NCBI GenBank assembly: GCA_051011415.1
Contig: JBPCTY010000047.1
Coordinates: 1-64,000, forward strand
Origin: SZUA-442 sp051011415
GTDB taxonomy: Bacteria; Actinomycetota; Acidimicrobiia; Spongiisociales; UBA5794
Length of the DNA stretch: 64,000 nucleotides
Reading direction: 5' to 3'
A program made the translations under genes and the position numbers. Shown here one piece after another: positions 34,537 through 42,837 of the stretch. Positions within the stretch are counted from its first letter, which is position 1, and each line of letters begins with the position of its first letter. The notes beneath the pieces are model-generated. The model saw only the letters and a list, made by a program, of their open reading frames with translations, did not search any database and had not been told where the DNA came from.

Positions 34537-36567
34537 CTACTGCTCGACACCCTGGTGGCTGAGCCGGTCCGCCAGTTCAAGGTCTGTGTTCACTGGCAGA
34601 TCGCATACGTGGCCGCGACACACGTAGGCCATGGTGCCCCCACCGCTCGTTCGGTGTGCCAGGAGGGGGATGTCGTCCGTAGGTTGTGTCGTTGCGGCCA
34701 GCACCACTTGTGGTCGGTAGGTGTCCCACACCACCTTGGACATCGATGCAGCCTCACTTCCGACGATTGCCACCTCGTCGACACCCGTCAGGTGGGTGAG
34801 CCAGATCGCAAGCGCATACGCACCAAAGGATGGATATCTGAGGGCAGCGGGTGCCAGCCTTGCCATGGTCTCTTCAAGCAGTTCACCTGAGCCTTGTTCG
34901 CCAGTGAACGCTGCATGCATGAGGAGCGCCTCCATTGCCATCGAGTTGTCAGACGGTGCTGGGCTGTCCTGCACGTTGAATGGCCGGGCGATCAGGCTGC
35001 TGTCGCTCGCTGTTGCATAGAAGCCTCCTCCGTCTGCGGCGAACCGTTCGCGCAGTTCCGCAACACTTGACTCCCCCAATTCGAACCACCGAGGGTTCAT
35101 CGTGACTGAGTAGAGGGTGAAGTAGCCGACAGCGACGGCTGCGTGATCCTCGGCGAACGCGGCATGGCCCGGGCGATCGCGCCATGAGTGAACGAGGGTT
35201 CCATCCGGTGAGGATGTGTCTGCGAGGAACGATGCAATGCGTTCAGCACGCTCGAGATATCGTGCGTCGCCGAGGATCGCTCCCGCCTCCGCAAACGAGC
35301 GCATTGCGAGTCCGTTCCAAGACGTGACGATCTTGTCGTCGCGGGACGGCGCCACCCGATCCCGACGAGCAGCTATCAACGTCGCATCGACCCGATCCTT
35401 GGCGGCTGTGAGCTCCTGCTCGTCGAGACCAACCGCCTCGGCAGCCCGAAGCAGCGGAATTTGTCGATGAGGATTGTTGCTGCCCTCGAAGTTCCCAGTC
35501 TCGGTGAAGCCATAGATCGATGCCGCAATTGGCAGATCAGGACCGAGGAGCTCGGCGAGTTCGCCCCACGACCAGACAGCGAACTTCCCCTCCTCGCCTT
35601 CTGAATCTGCATCCTCCCCAGAGTGAAGTCCACCGACAGGATCCGCCATGACGGTGTCGAGGTAGTCAAAGGTGGTTCTCGCAACTTCGAGGAACCGCTC
35701 GACTCCCGTGAGCTGCCATGCCCTTAGATAGAGCCTCGCCAGCTGAGCGTTGTCATAGAGCATCTTCTCGAAGTGAGGAATCAGCCACTGGGCGTCGACC
35801 GAGTACCGAGCGAACCCACCGAACAAGTGGTCGTTGATTCCCCCGTCTGCCATCGCGTGGAGGACCCGAACGAGCATCTCCTTGCTCAAGGCCGACGCTT
35901 CGTTCGATGGCTCCATAGATGCACGACGTAGCAGGAGTTCGAGCGTTGGTGCCTGGGGGAACTTCGGCGAAGTGCCAAACCCGCCGTTGACCCTGTCGAA
36001 TGTTGCGTGGATTCTGCCGATGGCCTGGTCGATATCGGCCAACGATGGGGCCTCCGTGCCAGTGTCGGGGTGTTGTGCGATGGCCTCCGCTATCGAATCA
36101 GCCTGGGCAGCCGCACCCTCGCGGTTGGTCTGCCATGCGTCAACAACCGCCTCCATCACATGCATGAACGACGGGTGATGACCCATGGATGTCTTCGGGT
36201 AATACGTTCCCGCAAAGATCGGCTTTGCATCAGGAGTCAGAAACACGGTCATTGGCCAACCGCCGCGTCCTGTCATCGCAGTCACTGCATCCATGTAGAT
36301 CCGATCGACATCGGGCCTTTCCTCTCGGTCGACCTTGATCGAGACGAAGTGCTGATTCATGTAGGCAGCTGTGGCCTCATCTTCGAAAGACTCGTGTGCC
36401 ATGACATGGCACCAGTGGCATGTCGCATACCCAACCGACAACAGAACAGGCACGTCCCCACCTCTTGCGGCGGCGAACGCTTCGTCGCTCCACTCCCACC
36501 AGTCGACCGGATTGTCCGCGTGCTGTCGTAGGTACGGCGACGTTGCGAGTGCGAGACGGTTGGTCAC
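34537..36567 (-). CDS. DUF255 thioredoxin-domain protein (YyaL/SSP411 type)
   Basis: A 676-residue protein of the widespread YyaL/spermatogenesis-associated-protein-20 family. Residues 1-165 form a thioredoxin-like domain: NPVDWWEWSDEAFAAAR, then YATCHWCHVMAHESFED with a C-x-x-C pair, and GGWPMTVFLTPD. The rest is an alpha/alpha-barrel resembling N-acylglucosamine 2-epimerase (GTSPKFPQAP, GGFARYSVDAQWLIPHFEKMLYDNA). The biochemical role is not established. The start is GTG 36567, with GGAGG 6 bases upstream and a TACCGT -10 box at 36606-36601; the open frame to 36705 overlaps the divergent aminotransferase gene. Confidence 0.88.
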   Translation of the reverse strand: MTNRLALATSPYLRQHADNPVDWWEWSDEAFAAARGGDVPVLLSVGYATCHWCHVMAHESFEDEATAAYMNQHFVSIKVDREERPDVDRIYMDAVTAMTGRGGWPMTVFLTPDAKPIFAGTYYPKTSMGHHPSFMHVMEAVVDAWQTNREGAAAQADSIAEAIAQHPDTGTEAPSLADIDQAIGRIHATFDRVNGGFGTSPKFPQAPTLELLLRRASMEPSNEASALSKEMLVRVLHAMADGGINDHLFGGFARYSVDAQWLIPHFEKMLYDNAQLARLYLRAWQLTGVERFLEVARTTFDYLDTVMADPVGGLHSGEDADSEGEEGKFAVWSWGELAELLGPDLPIAASIYGFTETGNFEGSNNPHRQIPLLRAAEAVGLDEQELTAAKDRVDATLIAARRDRVAPSRDDKIVTSWNGLAMRSFAEAGAILGDARYLERAERIASFLADTSSPDGTLVHSWRDRPGHAAFAEDHAAVAVGYFTLYSVTMNPRWFELGESSVAELRERFAADGGGFYATASDSSLIARPFNVQDSPAPSDNSMAMEALLMHAAFTGEQGSGELLEETMARLAPAALRYPSFGAYALAIWLTHLTGVDEVAIVGSEAASMSKVVWDTYRPQVVLAATTQPTDDIPLLAHRTSGGGTMAYVCRGHVCDLPVNTDLELADRLSHQGVEQ

Positions 36568-36634
36568 GGAGCCCTCCAGTTGTCGATCCGCAAGTTGCGA
36601 ACGGTAGGCGGCTCGGGTGGGCGACAATACGACG
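36568..36634. promoter_or_regulatory. Divergent promoters of the DUF255 and PatB-like genes
   Basis: TACCGT on the reverse strand (36606-36601) would start a short leader carrying the GGAGG of the DUF255 gene. GACAAT on the forward strand (36623-36628) ends 6 bases before ATG 36635, giving a leaderless message. One gene uses a Shine-Dalgarno leader and the other apparently none. Confidence 0.5.
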
Positions 36635-37789
36635 ATGAGCACATCGTCGTTCGCCCACAGGCGCGCCACCGATCCAGCGACGCTGGAGCGGCTATTCGGG
36701 TCCACAGACGTTCTGCCGCTGTGGATCGCCGAACCGACCCTTCCTCCACCTCAGGAGGTCTCGGCGGTGATGCAGTCGCGAGCACAAACGGACTTTTTTG
36801 GCTACGAGATTCGACCCCATGAGCTTCGCACGGCCTTTTGGAGTTGGATGGAGGCCCGACACGGTTGGGCAGGCGATGGTACGAAGACATCGTTCAGCCC
36901 CTCCGTTGGAGCGACCTTCGGCACAGTTATTGAGCTTGTCACCGAGGTTGGTGATCGGATCATTCTCCAGCCGCCTGTGTTTACCGACTTCAAGCCGGCG
37001 ATTCGGAGAAGTAGACGTGAGCCGCTCACCAATCCTCTCGTCCTGGACCGAAAGCGATACGGAATCGATCTGGAGCATCTTGCGAAGGTGGCTTCCGATC
37101 CTGCGTCGAAGCTTCTGGTGTTGTGCAACCCGCACAATCCCGTTGGACGGACATGGACGCGTGGCGAGCTTGCTGCGGTGGCAGTCATCTGTGCGGAGAA
37201 CGACGTCGCTGTGTTCGCAGATGAGGTCCACGGCGATCTAGCGCTCTTTGACGGGGAGTATGTCCCATTCGGCTCGGTTGAAGGCGCCGGCGCCGTACGT
37301 TGGCTGTCGTCTTCGAGCCCGATCAAGTCGTTTGGCCTGGCGGGCGTGGCAGACACGATGGCGATATCGAACGACGAGCACCTCACGACTGAGTTCAGAC
37401 GCTTTGGCGAACGTTTCCACCTCGTTCGAAACCACGTGTTTGGTGTGGCCGCGTCAATCGCGGCGTATCAAGTGGGTGGACCGTGGATTGACGAGTTCCG
37501 TGGTGTGATCGAGGGCAACGTTGCTCGGCTTGCCGAGGGGCTGCCTGAACCCTTGAGCCTCGTACCGACCGAAGCGACCTATCTGGCCTGGATCGACTTC
37601 CGCGGCCTTGGCCTCGACGTTCCAGAGCTCTCGCGTTGGCTGGTCGACGAGGCACGCCTTGCCCTTAGCCCTGGGCACTGGTTTGGCCGTGAGGGAGCGG
37701 GCTTCGGTCGCATGACCATCGCATCACCTCCCTGGGTTATCGATGATGCGGTTAGTCGGCTCGGGGATGCGGTGGCACGCCTCTCCTAG
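36635..37789 (+). CDS. MalY/PatB-family PLP enzyme (putative C-S lyase or aminotransferase)
   Basis: A 384-residue fold-type I PLP protein. The order of motifs is VLPLWIAEPTLPPPQEV near the N-terminus, LVLCNPHNPVGRTWT, FADEVHGDLALF with the PLP-ring Asp, and the PLP-lysine site SSSSPIKSFGLAG. The NPHNPVGR and DEVHGDL blocks are those of MalY/PatB cystathionine beta-lyases, so cleavage of a C-S bond is a reasonable guess. ATG 36635 follows GACAAT by 6 bases; the longer frame from GTG 36617 has no support. It is 61 bases from the downstream arsenate reductase gene. Confidence 0.82.
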   Translation: MSTSSFAHRRATDPATLERLFGSTDVLPLWIAEPTLPPPQEVSAVMQSRAQTDFFGYEIRPHELRTAFWSWMEARHGWAGDGTKTSFSPSVGATFGTVIELVTEVGDRIILQPPVFTDFKPAIRRSRREPLTNPLVLDRKRYGIDLEHLAKVASDPASKLLVLCNPHNPVGRTWTRGELAAVAVICAENDVAVFADEVHGDLALFDGEYVPFGSVEGAGAVRWLSSSSPIKSFGLAGVADTMAISNDEHLTTEFRRFGERFHLVRNHVFGVAASIAAYQVGGPWIDEFRGVIEGNVARLAEGLPEPLSLVPTEATYLAWIDFRGLGLDVPELSRWLVDEARLALSPGHWFGREGAGFGRMTIASPPWVIDDAVSRLGDAVARLS

Positions 37790-37850
37790 GCGGCAATGGA
37801 CGCCTCAGATCGTGTGATACTGACCCTCCCAATCGAGCAAAGAGGAAGAC

Positions 37851-38285
37851 TTGTCTAACACAGCAGACAACCCGACAGTCGTACCACCGAGGGTGGTCTT
37901 CCTGTGTGTCCACAATGCCGGTAGGTCACAGATGGCCGCTGGCTGGTTGCGTTCGCTCGCCGGCGACCGAGTCGATGTGTTTTCAGGCGGCTCCGACCCG
38001 GGAGAACAGGTAAATGCTGCTGCCATCGAGGTGATGGCCGAACGAGGGATCGACATTGCCGGAGCGACGCCTCAACGGTGGACGGATGAGATTGTTGCGT
38101 CGGCTGATGTTGTGATCACGATGGGCTGCGGAGATACGTGCCCTGTATTCCCCGGCGTCAGGTACGAGGACTGGGAACTTGAGGATCCGGCGGGCCGCTC
38201 GGCTGATGCCGTGCGTCCGATTCGCGATGACATTGAGCAGCGGGTTCTCCAGCTGATGGATCGTCTCGGCGTCGCTCGGGTCTAG
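37851..38285 (+). CDS. Arsenate reductase / arsenate-mycothiol transferase (LMW-PTP fold)
   Basis: A 144-residue protein with the P-loop C-V-H-N-A-G-R-S-Q at Cys19 and the downstream motif GCGDTCPVFPG with Cys93 and Cys97, then YEDWELEDPAG. This combination marks actinobacterial ArsC-type arsenate reductases, several of which work with mycothiol, rather than tyrosine phosphatases, which lack the extra cysteines and have D-P-Y. No arsR or arsB gene is adjacent. The start is TTG 37851, supported by AGAGGAAG at 37841-37848; a possible -10 box (GATACT) lies at 37816-37821. Confidence 0.85.
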   Translation: MSNTADNPTVVPPRVVFLCVHNAGRSQMAAGWLRSLAGDRVDVFSGGSDPGEQVNAAAIEVMAERGIDIAGATPQRWTDEIVASADVVITMGCGDTCPVFPGVRYEDWELEDPAGRSADAVRPIRDDIEQRVLQLMDRLGVARV

Positions 38286-38312
38286 TCGGTGCGACCAGGT
38301 CGTTACGAGCGG

Positions 38313-38516
38313 TCAGCTTGCGTCATCGTCGCTCTTTGACGACTTGGAAATGCCTGCGACCCCAACGGCAGCACCGATAGCAACTCCGATCGCAATCCAC
38401 ACGGGGCTGTCGGTTGCGGCGAACAAGGCCGCTCCGACACCGGCGCCAATCGCAACGCCAACGCCTGCGCCGACGGCCTTCTTGTCCGGCTGTGGTCGGT
38501 CGTCTTCTGGTTCCAT
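38313..38516 (-). CDS. Small glycine-zipper membrane protein
   Basis: A 67-residue protein with an acidic N-terminus, a Gly/Ala/Val-rich hydrophobic pair (VGAGVGVAIGAGVGAALF and WIAIGVAIGAAVGVAGI) and an acidic Ser/Asp tail. The G-x-G-x-x-x-G pattern is a glycine zipper, so it probably spans the membrane as a helical hairpin or oligomer. Its role is unknown. I chose ATG 38516 because TAGCAT (38529-38524) lies 7 bases upstream. It lies between the arsenate reductase gene and the end of copA; the -10 box overlaps the last codons of copA. Confidence 0.65.
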   Translation of the reverse strand: MEPEDDRPQPDKKAVGAGVGVAIGAGVGAALFAATDSPVWIAIGVAIGAAVGVAGISKSSKSDDDAS

Positions 38517-38526
38517 GGACGAGATG

Positions 38527-40719
38527 CTATCGAAACCGTCGCAGCCGAAGGGAGTTCGCAACCACGCTGACGGATGAGAACGCCATTGCGGCGGCAGCGA
38601 TCATTGGATTGAGGAAGCCGAGAGCGGCGAGCGGGATTGCTGCGGTGTTGTAGGCAAAAGCCCAGAACAGATTCTGACGGATGATGTGCAGCGTCTTCCT
38701 TGCCAACCGGATAGCGACAACCGCTGTCGATGGATCTCCAGACATCAGCACGACATCCCCGGCCTCGATGGCGACATCTGTGCCCGACCCGACTGCCATC
38801 CCGAGATCCGCAACAGTCAATGCCGGGGCATCGTTGATTCCGTCTCCAACGAAAGCGACGACCTTGCCTTCGCTTTGGAGCTGTTCAATTGTGTTGGCCT
38901 TCTGAGCTGGAAGAACCTCAGCGATGACAGATTCGATACCGACCTCATCGCCGATGGGAACGGCGGTTGTGGCTGCGTCTCCTGTCAGCATCACGGTTGA
39001 GAGTCCGTCCTCATGCAGCTCTGCGATAGCGGGGCCCGCCGAATCTCTAACCGCATCCGCAACGCTGATGACTCCACGAACCTCGCCGTCCCAACCCGCA
39101 AAGAAGGTGGTGTGTCCCGCTGCGGCCACTTCATCGAACCGCTCCCTGATGTCGTCGACACCATCCCAGCCCAGTTCGTCGAACAGATGCACAGTCCCGG
39201 CAGCAACGACGTGTTCCTCTACGGTGCCAACCGCACCTCGTCCCTGCACGGCAGTGAAGTCGTTAACCGAAACCAGGGAGAGATCCCGTTGCTCGGCGCC
39301 CAGAACGACGGCACGCCCGATCGGATGCTCGGACCCGGTCTCGAGTGAACCGACAAGCACCAGGAACCGGTCGAGGTTCTCGTCCGTCGCAACGGCTGAG
39401 AGGGTCATCGCACCCCGGGTGAGCGTTCCCGTCTTGTCAAAAATGACTGTATCGACACCGGTAGCGCGTTCAAATACCTCGGCGTTCTTGAAGAGCACCC
39501 CAAGCTCGGCCCCCCGTCCCGAGCCGACCATGATTGCAGTCGGTGTGGCAAGGCCAAGCGCACATGGACAAGCAATGATCAGCACTGCGACCGCATTGCT
39601 CATGGCATTGGATACATCTCCATCGCTGAGCATCCAGCCAACGAACACGGCAAGCGCGATGCCGAGCACGACAGGTACGAACACGCCGGAGATCCGGTCG
39701 GCGAGTTTCTGCACGGGAGCCTTTGTCGCTTGCGCATCCTCGACCAGGCGCATGATCTGACTGAGGGCGGTGTTCGGCCCGACGAACTCAACGTCGACTT
39801 CGAGCCTGCCTTGCTGATTGACCGTTGCCGCGAACACCTGATCGCCCGGACGCTTTGTCACTGCAACGCTTTCTCCGGTGAGCATGGACTCGTCGACGCC
39901 TGATGCACCCGACGCGATCGTTCCATCTGCAGGAATCTTCTCCCCCGGCAGCACGATGACCGTATCTCCGGGTGCCAGATCGAGAGGATCAACCATTGTC
40001 TCGACACCGCCTCGAAGCAGCCTCGCTTGTTTGGCGCCAAGCTCAGCAAGCTTTGCAATCGCTGTGGAGGCCTCACCCTTTGCCCTTGCCTCGAAATATC
40101 GCCCGAGCAGGATCAGGGTCACAATCATCGCCGCGCTCTCGAAGAACACATAGGCGCCGCCGTTCGAGAGATGATCGGCACTGATCACCGACTCAGCGCC
40201 TTCCGAAAACAGAACGACAGTTGAGTAGCCCCAAGCGGCAAGGGTTCCAACCGAGATCAGGGTGTCCATTGCAAGCGAGCGTGACGTCACCTGCTTCCAC
40301 GCAGCCCTGTGAAACTGCCATCCGAACACCCACACAACGATTGTTGTCAGGACGAACTGAGCCCACGGGTTCCAAAGGGTCTCGGGCCCGAGCATGGCAA
40401 GAACCATCACTGGCACCGAAAGAGCCGCTGCGCCTATGACGTTGCGAAGCTGATACCTCGCCTCGGCATCCAGTCGGTCGGTAATCGATCGCCTGTCGTC
40501 GTCTGGACCGATCTCTTCGATGTCGTACCCGATCCGGGCGACAGCGTTTCGCAGGGACTCAAGGTCGGCTTCGTCTGTGACCGTTGCTCGCGCGTGTTGG
40601 CCTGCAAAGTTGACGACTGCTGACTCGACACCATCTTGCTTCCCGAGGACCCGCTCGATCCGGACAGCGCAGGACGCACAGGTCATGCCCTCAACGTCGA
40701 ACCGTACGGTGTCGGTCAT
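38527..40719 (-). CDS. copA: Copper-exporting P1B-type ATPase
   Basis: A 730-residue heavy-metal ATPase. It has one N-terminal HMA domain (GMTCASC, Cys14 and Cys17), eight membrane segments, the TM6 metal site ACPCALGLATPTA, the phosphorylation site FDKTGTLTRG, the S-E-H-P-I-G motif and GDGINDAPAL. This is the CPC type that exports Cu(I). It is the last gene of csoR-copZ-copA: copZ ends 4 bases upstream. The start is ATG 40719. Regulation by CsoR is expected from the operator at 41220-41246. All catalytic and metal-binding residues are present. Confidence 0.95.
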   Translation of the reverse strand: MTDTVRFDVEGMTCASCAVRIERVLGKQDGVESAVVNFAGQHARATVTDEADLESLRNAVARIGYDIEEIGPDDDRRSITDRLDAEARYQLRNVIGAAALSVPVMVLAMLGPETLWNPWAQFVLTTIVVWVFGWQFHRAAWKQVTSRSLAMDTLISVGTLAAWGYSTVVLFSEGAESVISADHLSNGGAYVFFESAAMIVTLILLGRYFEARAKGEASTAIAKLAELGAKQARLLRGGVETMVDPLDLAPGDTVIVLPGEKIPADGTIASGASGVDESMLTGESVAVTKRPGDQVFAATVNQQGRLEVDVEFVGPNTALSQIMRLVEDAQATKAPVQKLADRISGVFVPVVLGIALAVFVGWMLSDGDVSNAMSNAVAVLIIACPCALGLATPTAIMVGSGRGAELGVLFKNAEVFERATGVDTVIFDKTGTLTRGAMTLSAVATDENLDRFLVLVGSLETGSEHPIGRAVVLGAEQRDLSLVSVNDFTAVQGRGAVGTVEEHVVAAGTVHLFDELGWDGVDDIRERFDEVAAAGHTTFFAGWDGEVRGVISVADAVRDSAGPAIAELHEDGLSTVMLTGDAATTAVPIGDEVGIESVIAEVLPAQKANTIEQLQSEGKVVAFVGDGINDAPALTVADLGMAVGSGTDVAIEAGDVVLMSGDPSTAVVAIRLARKTLHIIRQNLFWAFAYNTAAIPLAALGFLNPMIAAAAMAFSSVSVVANSLRLRRFR

Positions 40720-40723
40720 CTCG

Positions 40724-40933
40724 TCAGCGTGCTACTTCGTAGCCCTGGTCATCGATAGCCGTGATGATCGCCTCGAGCTCGACTGCTGACTCGTCGAACG
40801 TGATGTCGACGACGCGTGCGTCGATCGTCACCTCAGCTGAGGCGACACCGTCCATTGGAGCCACGGCCCCTTCGATTGCGCTCTTGCAGTGGGCACACGA
40901 GATGTCTGGCACGTTGAGCGTTACTCGGGTCAT
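40724..40933 (-). CDS. copZ: CopZ-like copper chaperone (HMA domain)
   Basis: A 69-residue single heavy-metal-associated domain. The metal loop reads DISCAHCKSAIEGAV with Cys13 and Cys16, and the ferredoxin-like fold is complete to QGYEVAR. It should carry Cu(I) to CopA or exchange it with CsoR. The ATG overlaps the csoR stop (ATGA) and copA starts 4 bases after its own stop, so the three genes are one coupled operon. Length is normal for CopZ. Confidence 0.92.
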   Translation of the reverse strand: MTRVTLNVPDISCAHCKSAIEGAVAPMDGVASAEVTIDARVVDITFDESAVELEAIITAIDDQGYEVAR

Positions 40934-41211
40934 CCTGATCCCTTCGATGCGGGGGAGTAGCGGATCGTCTCCATGAGCTCGTCGACGACCTGCTCTGACC
41001 GTCCTTCTTTGACATGCTCGACGACGCAGGTTTCGATGTGGTTTTGCAGGAGGATCCGGTTGACCCCTTCAAGCGATCCCTCGAGTGCGGACACCTGCTT
41101 CATGATGTCCGGGCAGTACTTCTCTTCCTCAACCATGCGGATGACCGCATCCATGTGTCCACGAACGGTCTTGAGCCGATTGAGTGCGGCGGTCTTGTGT
41201 TCAGGTTTCAT
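40930..41211 (-). CDS. csoR: Copper-sensing transcriptional repressor CsoR
   Basis: A 93-residue DUF156-family repressor. The Cu(I) ligands are Cys33, His58 and Cys62 (KYCPDI and NHIETC), with the same 25- and 4-residue spacings as the Cys36-His61-Cys65 triad of the mycobacterial protein. It should repress its own operon and release DNA on binding Cu(I). I moved the start to ATG 41211 because a near-consensus TATACT box (41223-41218) lies 6 bases upstream; the open frame to 41313 is N-terminally unlike CsoR. The stop overlaps copZ. Confidence 0.94.
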   Translation of the reverse strand: MKPEHKTAALNRLKTVRGHMDAVIRMVEEEKYCPDIMKQVSALEGSLEGVNRILLQNHIETCVVEHVKEGRSEQVVDELMETIRYSPASKGSG

Positions 41212-41217
41212 GCCGGA

Positions 41218-41246
41218 AGTATACCCCACCCCCAGGGGGGTAGGGG
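41218..41246 (-). promoter_or_regulatory. csoR promoter with overlapping CsoR-type operator
   Basis: The forward strand at 41222-41240 reads TACCCCACCCCCAGGGGGG and continues TAGGGG, a GC-rich imperfect inverted repeat like known CsoR operators. It directly adjoins and overlaps the TATACT -10 box (reverse strand 41223-41218), which lies 6 bases from the csoR ATG. Bound CsoR would block RNA polymerase. Confidence 0.75.
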
Positions 41247-41260
41247 CGAGATTGTGAGTG

Positions 41261-42064
41261 TCAGGGTCGGAGAAGCATGCCGATGCGTCTCGAGGTAATG
41301 ACGGAGCCAACAAGCCCGATCGCCAGCAGGTAGGCGATGTTGATGATCATCGTCCAATGAAGAACGCCAAGAGTGAGCCCACGGACCAGCTGGACACCGT
41401 GGTAGAGCGGCGAGAACCATGCAATGACCTGCATGACCGGTGGGTAGACGTCCAATGGATAGAAGGTTGCTGAGAACAAGAAGAGCGGGAGAGTGATGAA
41501 GGTCACCAGGTCAAGATCCTGCCACGTGCGCATCCATGTGGTGCCGGCTGTGGCGATGGCACCGAATGCGAACCCGATGAGAATCGTCGCGGGAAAGGCA
41601 AGGATGCCAAGGGGCGACTCGATGAGGCCCATGACTGCCATCACCACAAGGAATGCGAGGGAGTACACCGCACCACGGGTGAGTGTCCAGCCGATTTCAC
41701 CCGAAGCAACATCGTTCGGTTCAACTGGCGTGGCCAGGGCGCCGTCGTAGATCTTGCCGTACTTCAGCTTGAAGAAGATGTTGGTCGATTCGAACACTGC
41801 ACCGTTCATTGCCGATGCAGCCAGCATCGCTGGAGCCACGAAGGCTGTGTACGAAACTGGCATGCCACGGAAGGTGACTTCGCCGGCGAGCTGCCCGATA
41901 CCGACGCCAATGGCAAACAGATAGAAGACCGGCTCGAAGAATCCCGAAAGCAACACCGGCCAGAATGACTTCGTGGACATGATGTTCCGCTCGATGAGAT
42001 AGCGGCCCCTCCATCGCCGCGGGAGCGGCGGAATGACGCGTGCGGTGAGTGTTCGGGAGGTCAT
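41261..42064 (-). CDS. ABC-2 type exporter permease
   Basis: A 267-residue membrane protein with six hydrophobic segments of the ABC-2 (NodJ/DrrB) type. Features are RYLIERNIMSTKSFWPVLLSGFFEPVFYLFAIGVGIG at the N-terminus and LPLFLFSATFYPLDVYPPVMQVIAWFSPLYHGVQLVRG near the C-terminus. ATG 42064 overlaps the stop of the preceding permease (ATGA). The two permeases share the same layout and probably form a heterodimer with the ATPase at 42838. The substrate is unknown; drugs, lipids or glycans are typical of the family. It ends 49 bases before csoR. Confidence 0.85.
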   Translation of the reverse strand: MTSRTLTARVIPPLPRRWRGRYLIERNIMSTKSFWPVLLSGFFEPVFYLFAIGVGIGQLAGEVTFRGMPVSYTAFVAPAMLAASAMNGAVFESTNIFFKLKYGKIYDGALATPVEPNDVASGEIGWTLTRGAVYSLAFLVVMAVMGLIESPLGILAFPATILIGFAFGAIATAGTTWMRTWQDLDLVTFITLPLFLFSATFYPLDVYPPVMQVIAWFSPLYHGVQLVRGLTLGVLHWTMIINIAYLLAIGLVGSVITSRRIGMLLRP

Positions 42065-42837
42065 GGTGTGAGCCTCTTCCGCATCGGGGGAAGCGACAGG
42101 AACGCAGGGATGATGATCAACGCGGTCAGGTACGTGAGCGAGATCCATGGCGTCACGGCCGGGTCAGTGCCAACGACAATGGCTCTAGCGAGTTCAACAC
42201 CGTGATACATCGGAGTGATCAGGGCAACGGGTTGCAGCCAATCAGGCAGCTGACTGATCGGGAAGAAGGCTCCCGAAAACAGGAACATCGGGATCACAAC
42301 GAATCGGAAGTACATGGGCAGCGCGGCCATGTCTTCGAGTCGCACGGTCATTGCTGTCGTGATCGAGGCCATGGCCATACCGACGAGCAGTGCGGGTCCG
42401 ACGGCCAGAAGGGACTGAAGGAGTGGTGCAACGCGGAAGATGGACATCACGATTGCGAAGATCACGGACACCATCAACACCCTCGCCGCCGACCACAGCA
42501 GATGCCCCCACAGCAGTCCGTTGACGCCGATCGGGGTAGCGGTGCGTGCCTGCCAGGTCTGCGCCCACTTGATGCCACCCATGACTTTCCAGGCGCCTTC
42601 GCCGGCTCCGGTCTGCATCGCAGTGCCGACCAGCAGGCCCGGTGCCAGGAATGTCAGGTATGACACCCCTTCGAGTCCTTCTGGCAGGTTGGCGTCCACG
42701 AGGGTGCCGAGGCCAACACCCATGGCGAGCAGGTAGAGAATCGGGTTGAGAAAGCTGGAGAAGACTGACCCGCGCCATGTGCGTCGGTAGACCCGGGCCT
42801 CGGCCTCGAAGACGCGAACCGAAAGAGGGGTGGCCAT
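42061..42837 (-). CDS. ABC-2 type exporter permease
   Basis: A 258-residue protein with six hydrophobic segments, paralogous to the permease that follows it (FVVIPMFLFSGAFFPISQLPDWLQPVALITPMYHGVELARA aligns with the corresponding block there). The N-terminus RVFEAEARVYRRTWRGSVFSSFLNPILYLLAMGVGLG is typical of NodJ/DrrB permeases. ATG 42837 directly follows the TAG of the ATPase gene, so translation is coupled on both sides. It is part of a three-gene exporter operon. Confidence 0.85.
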   Translation of the reverse strand: MATPLSVRVFEAEARVYRRTWRGSVFSSFLNPILYLLAMGVGLGTLVDANLPEGLEGVSYLTFLAPGLLVGTAMQTGAGEGAWKVMGGIKWAQTWQARTATPIGVNGLLWGHLLWSAARVLMVSVIFAIVMSIFRVAPLLQSLLAVGPALLVGMAMASITTAMTVRLEDMAALPMYFRFVVIPMFLFSGAFFPISQLPDWLQPVALITPMYHGVELARAIVVGTDPAVTPWISLTYLTALIIIPAFLSLPPMRKRLTP

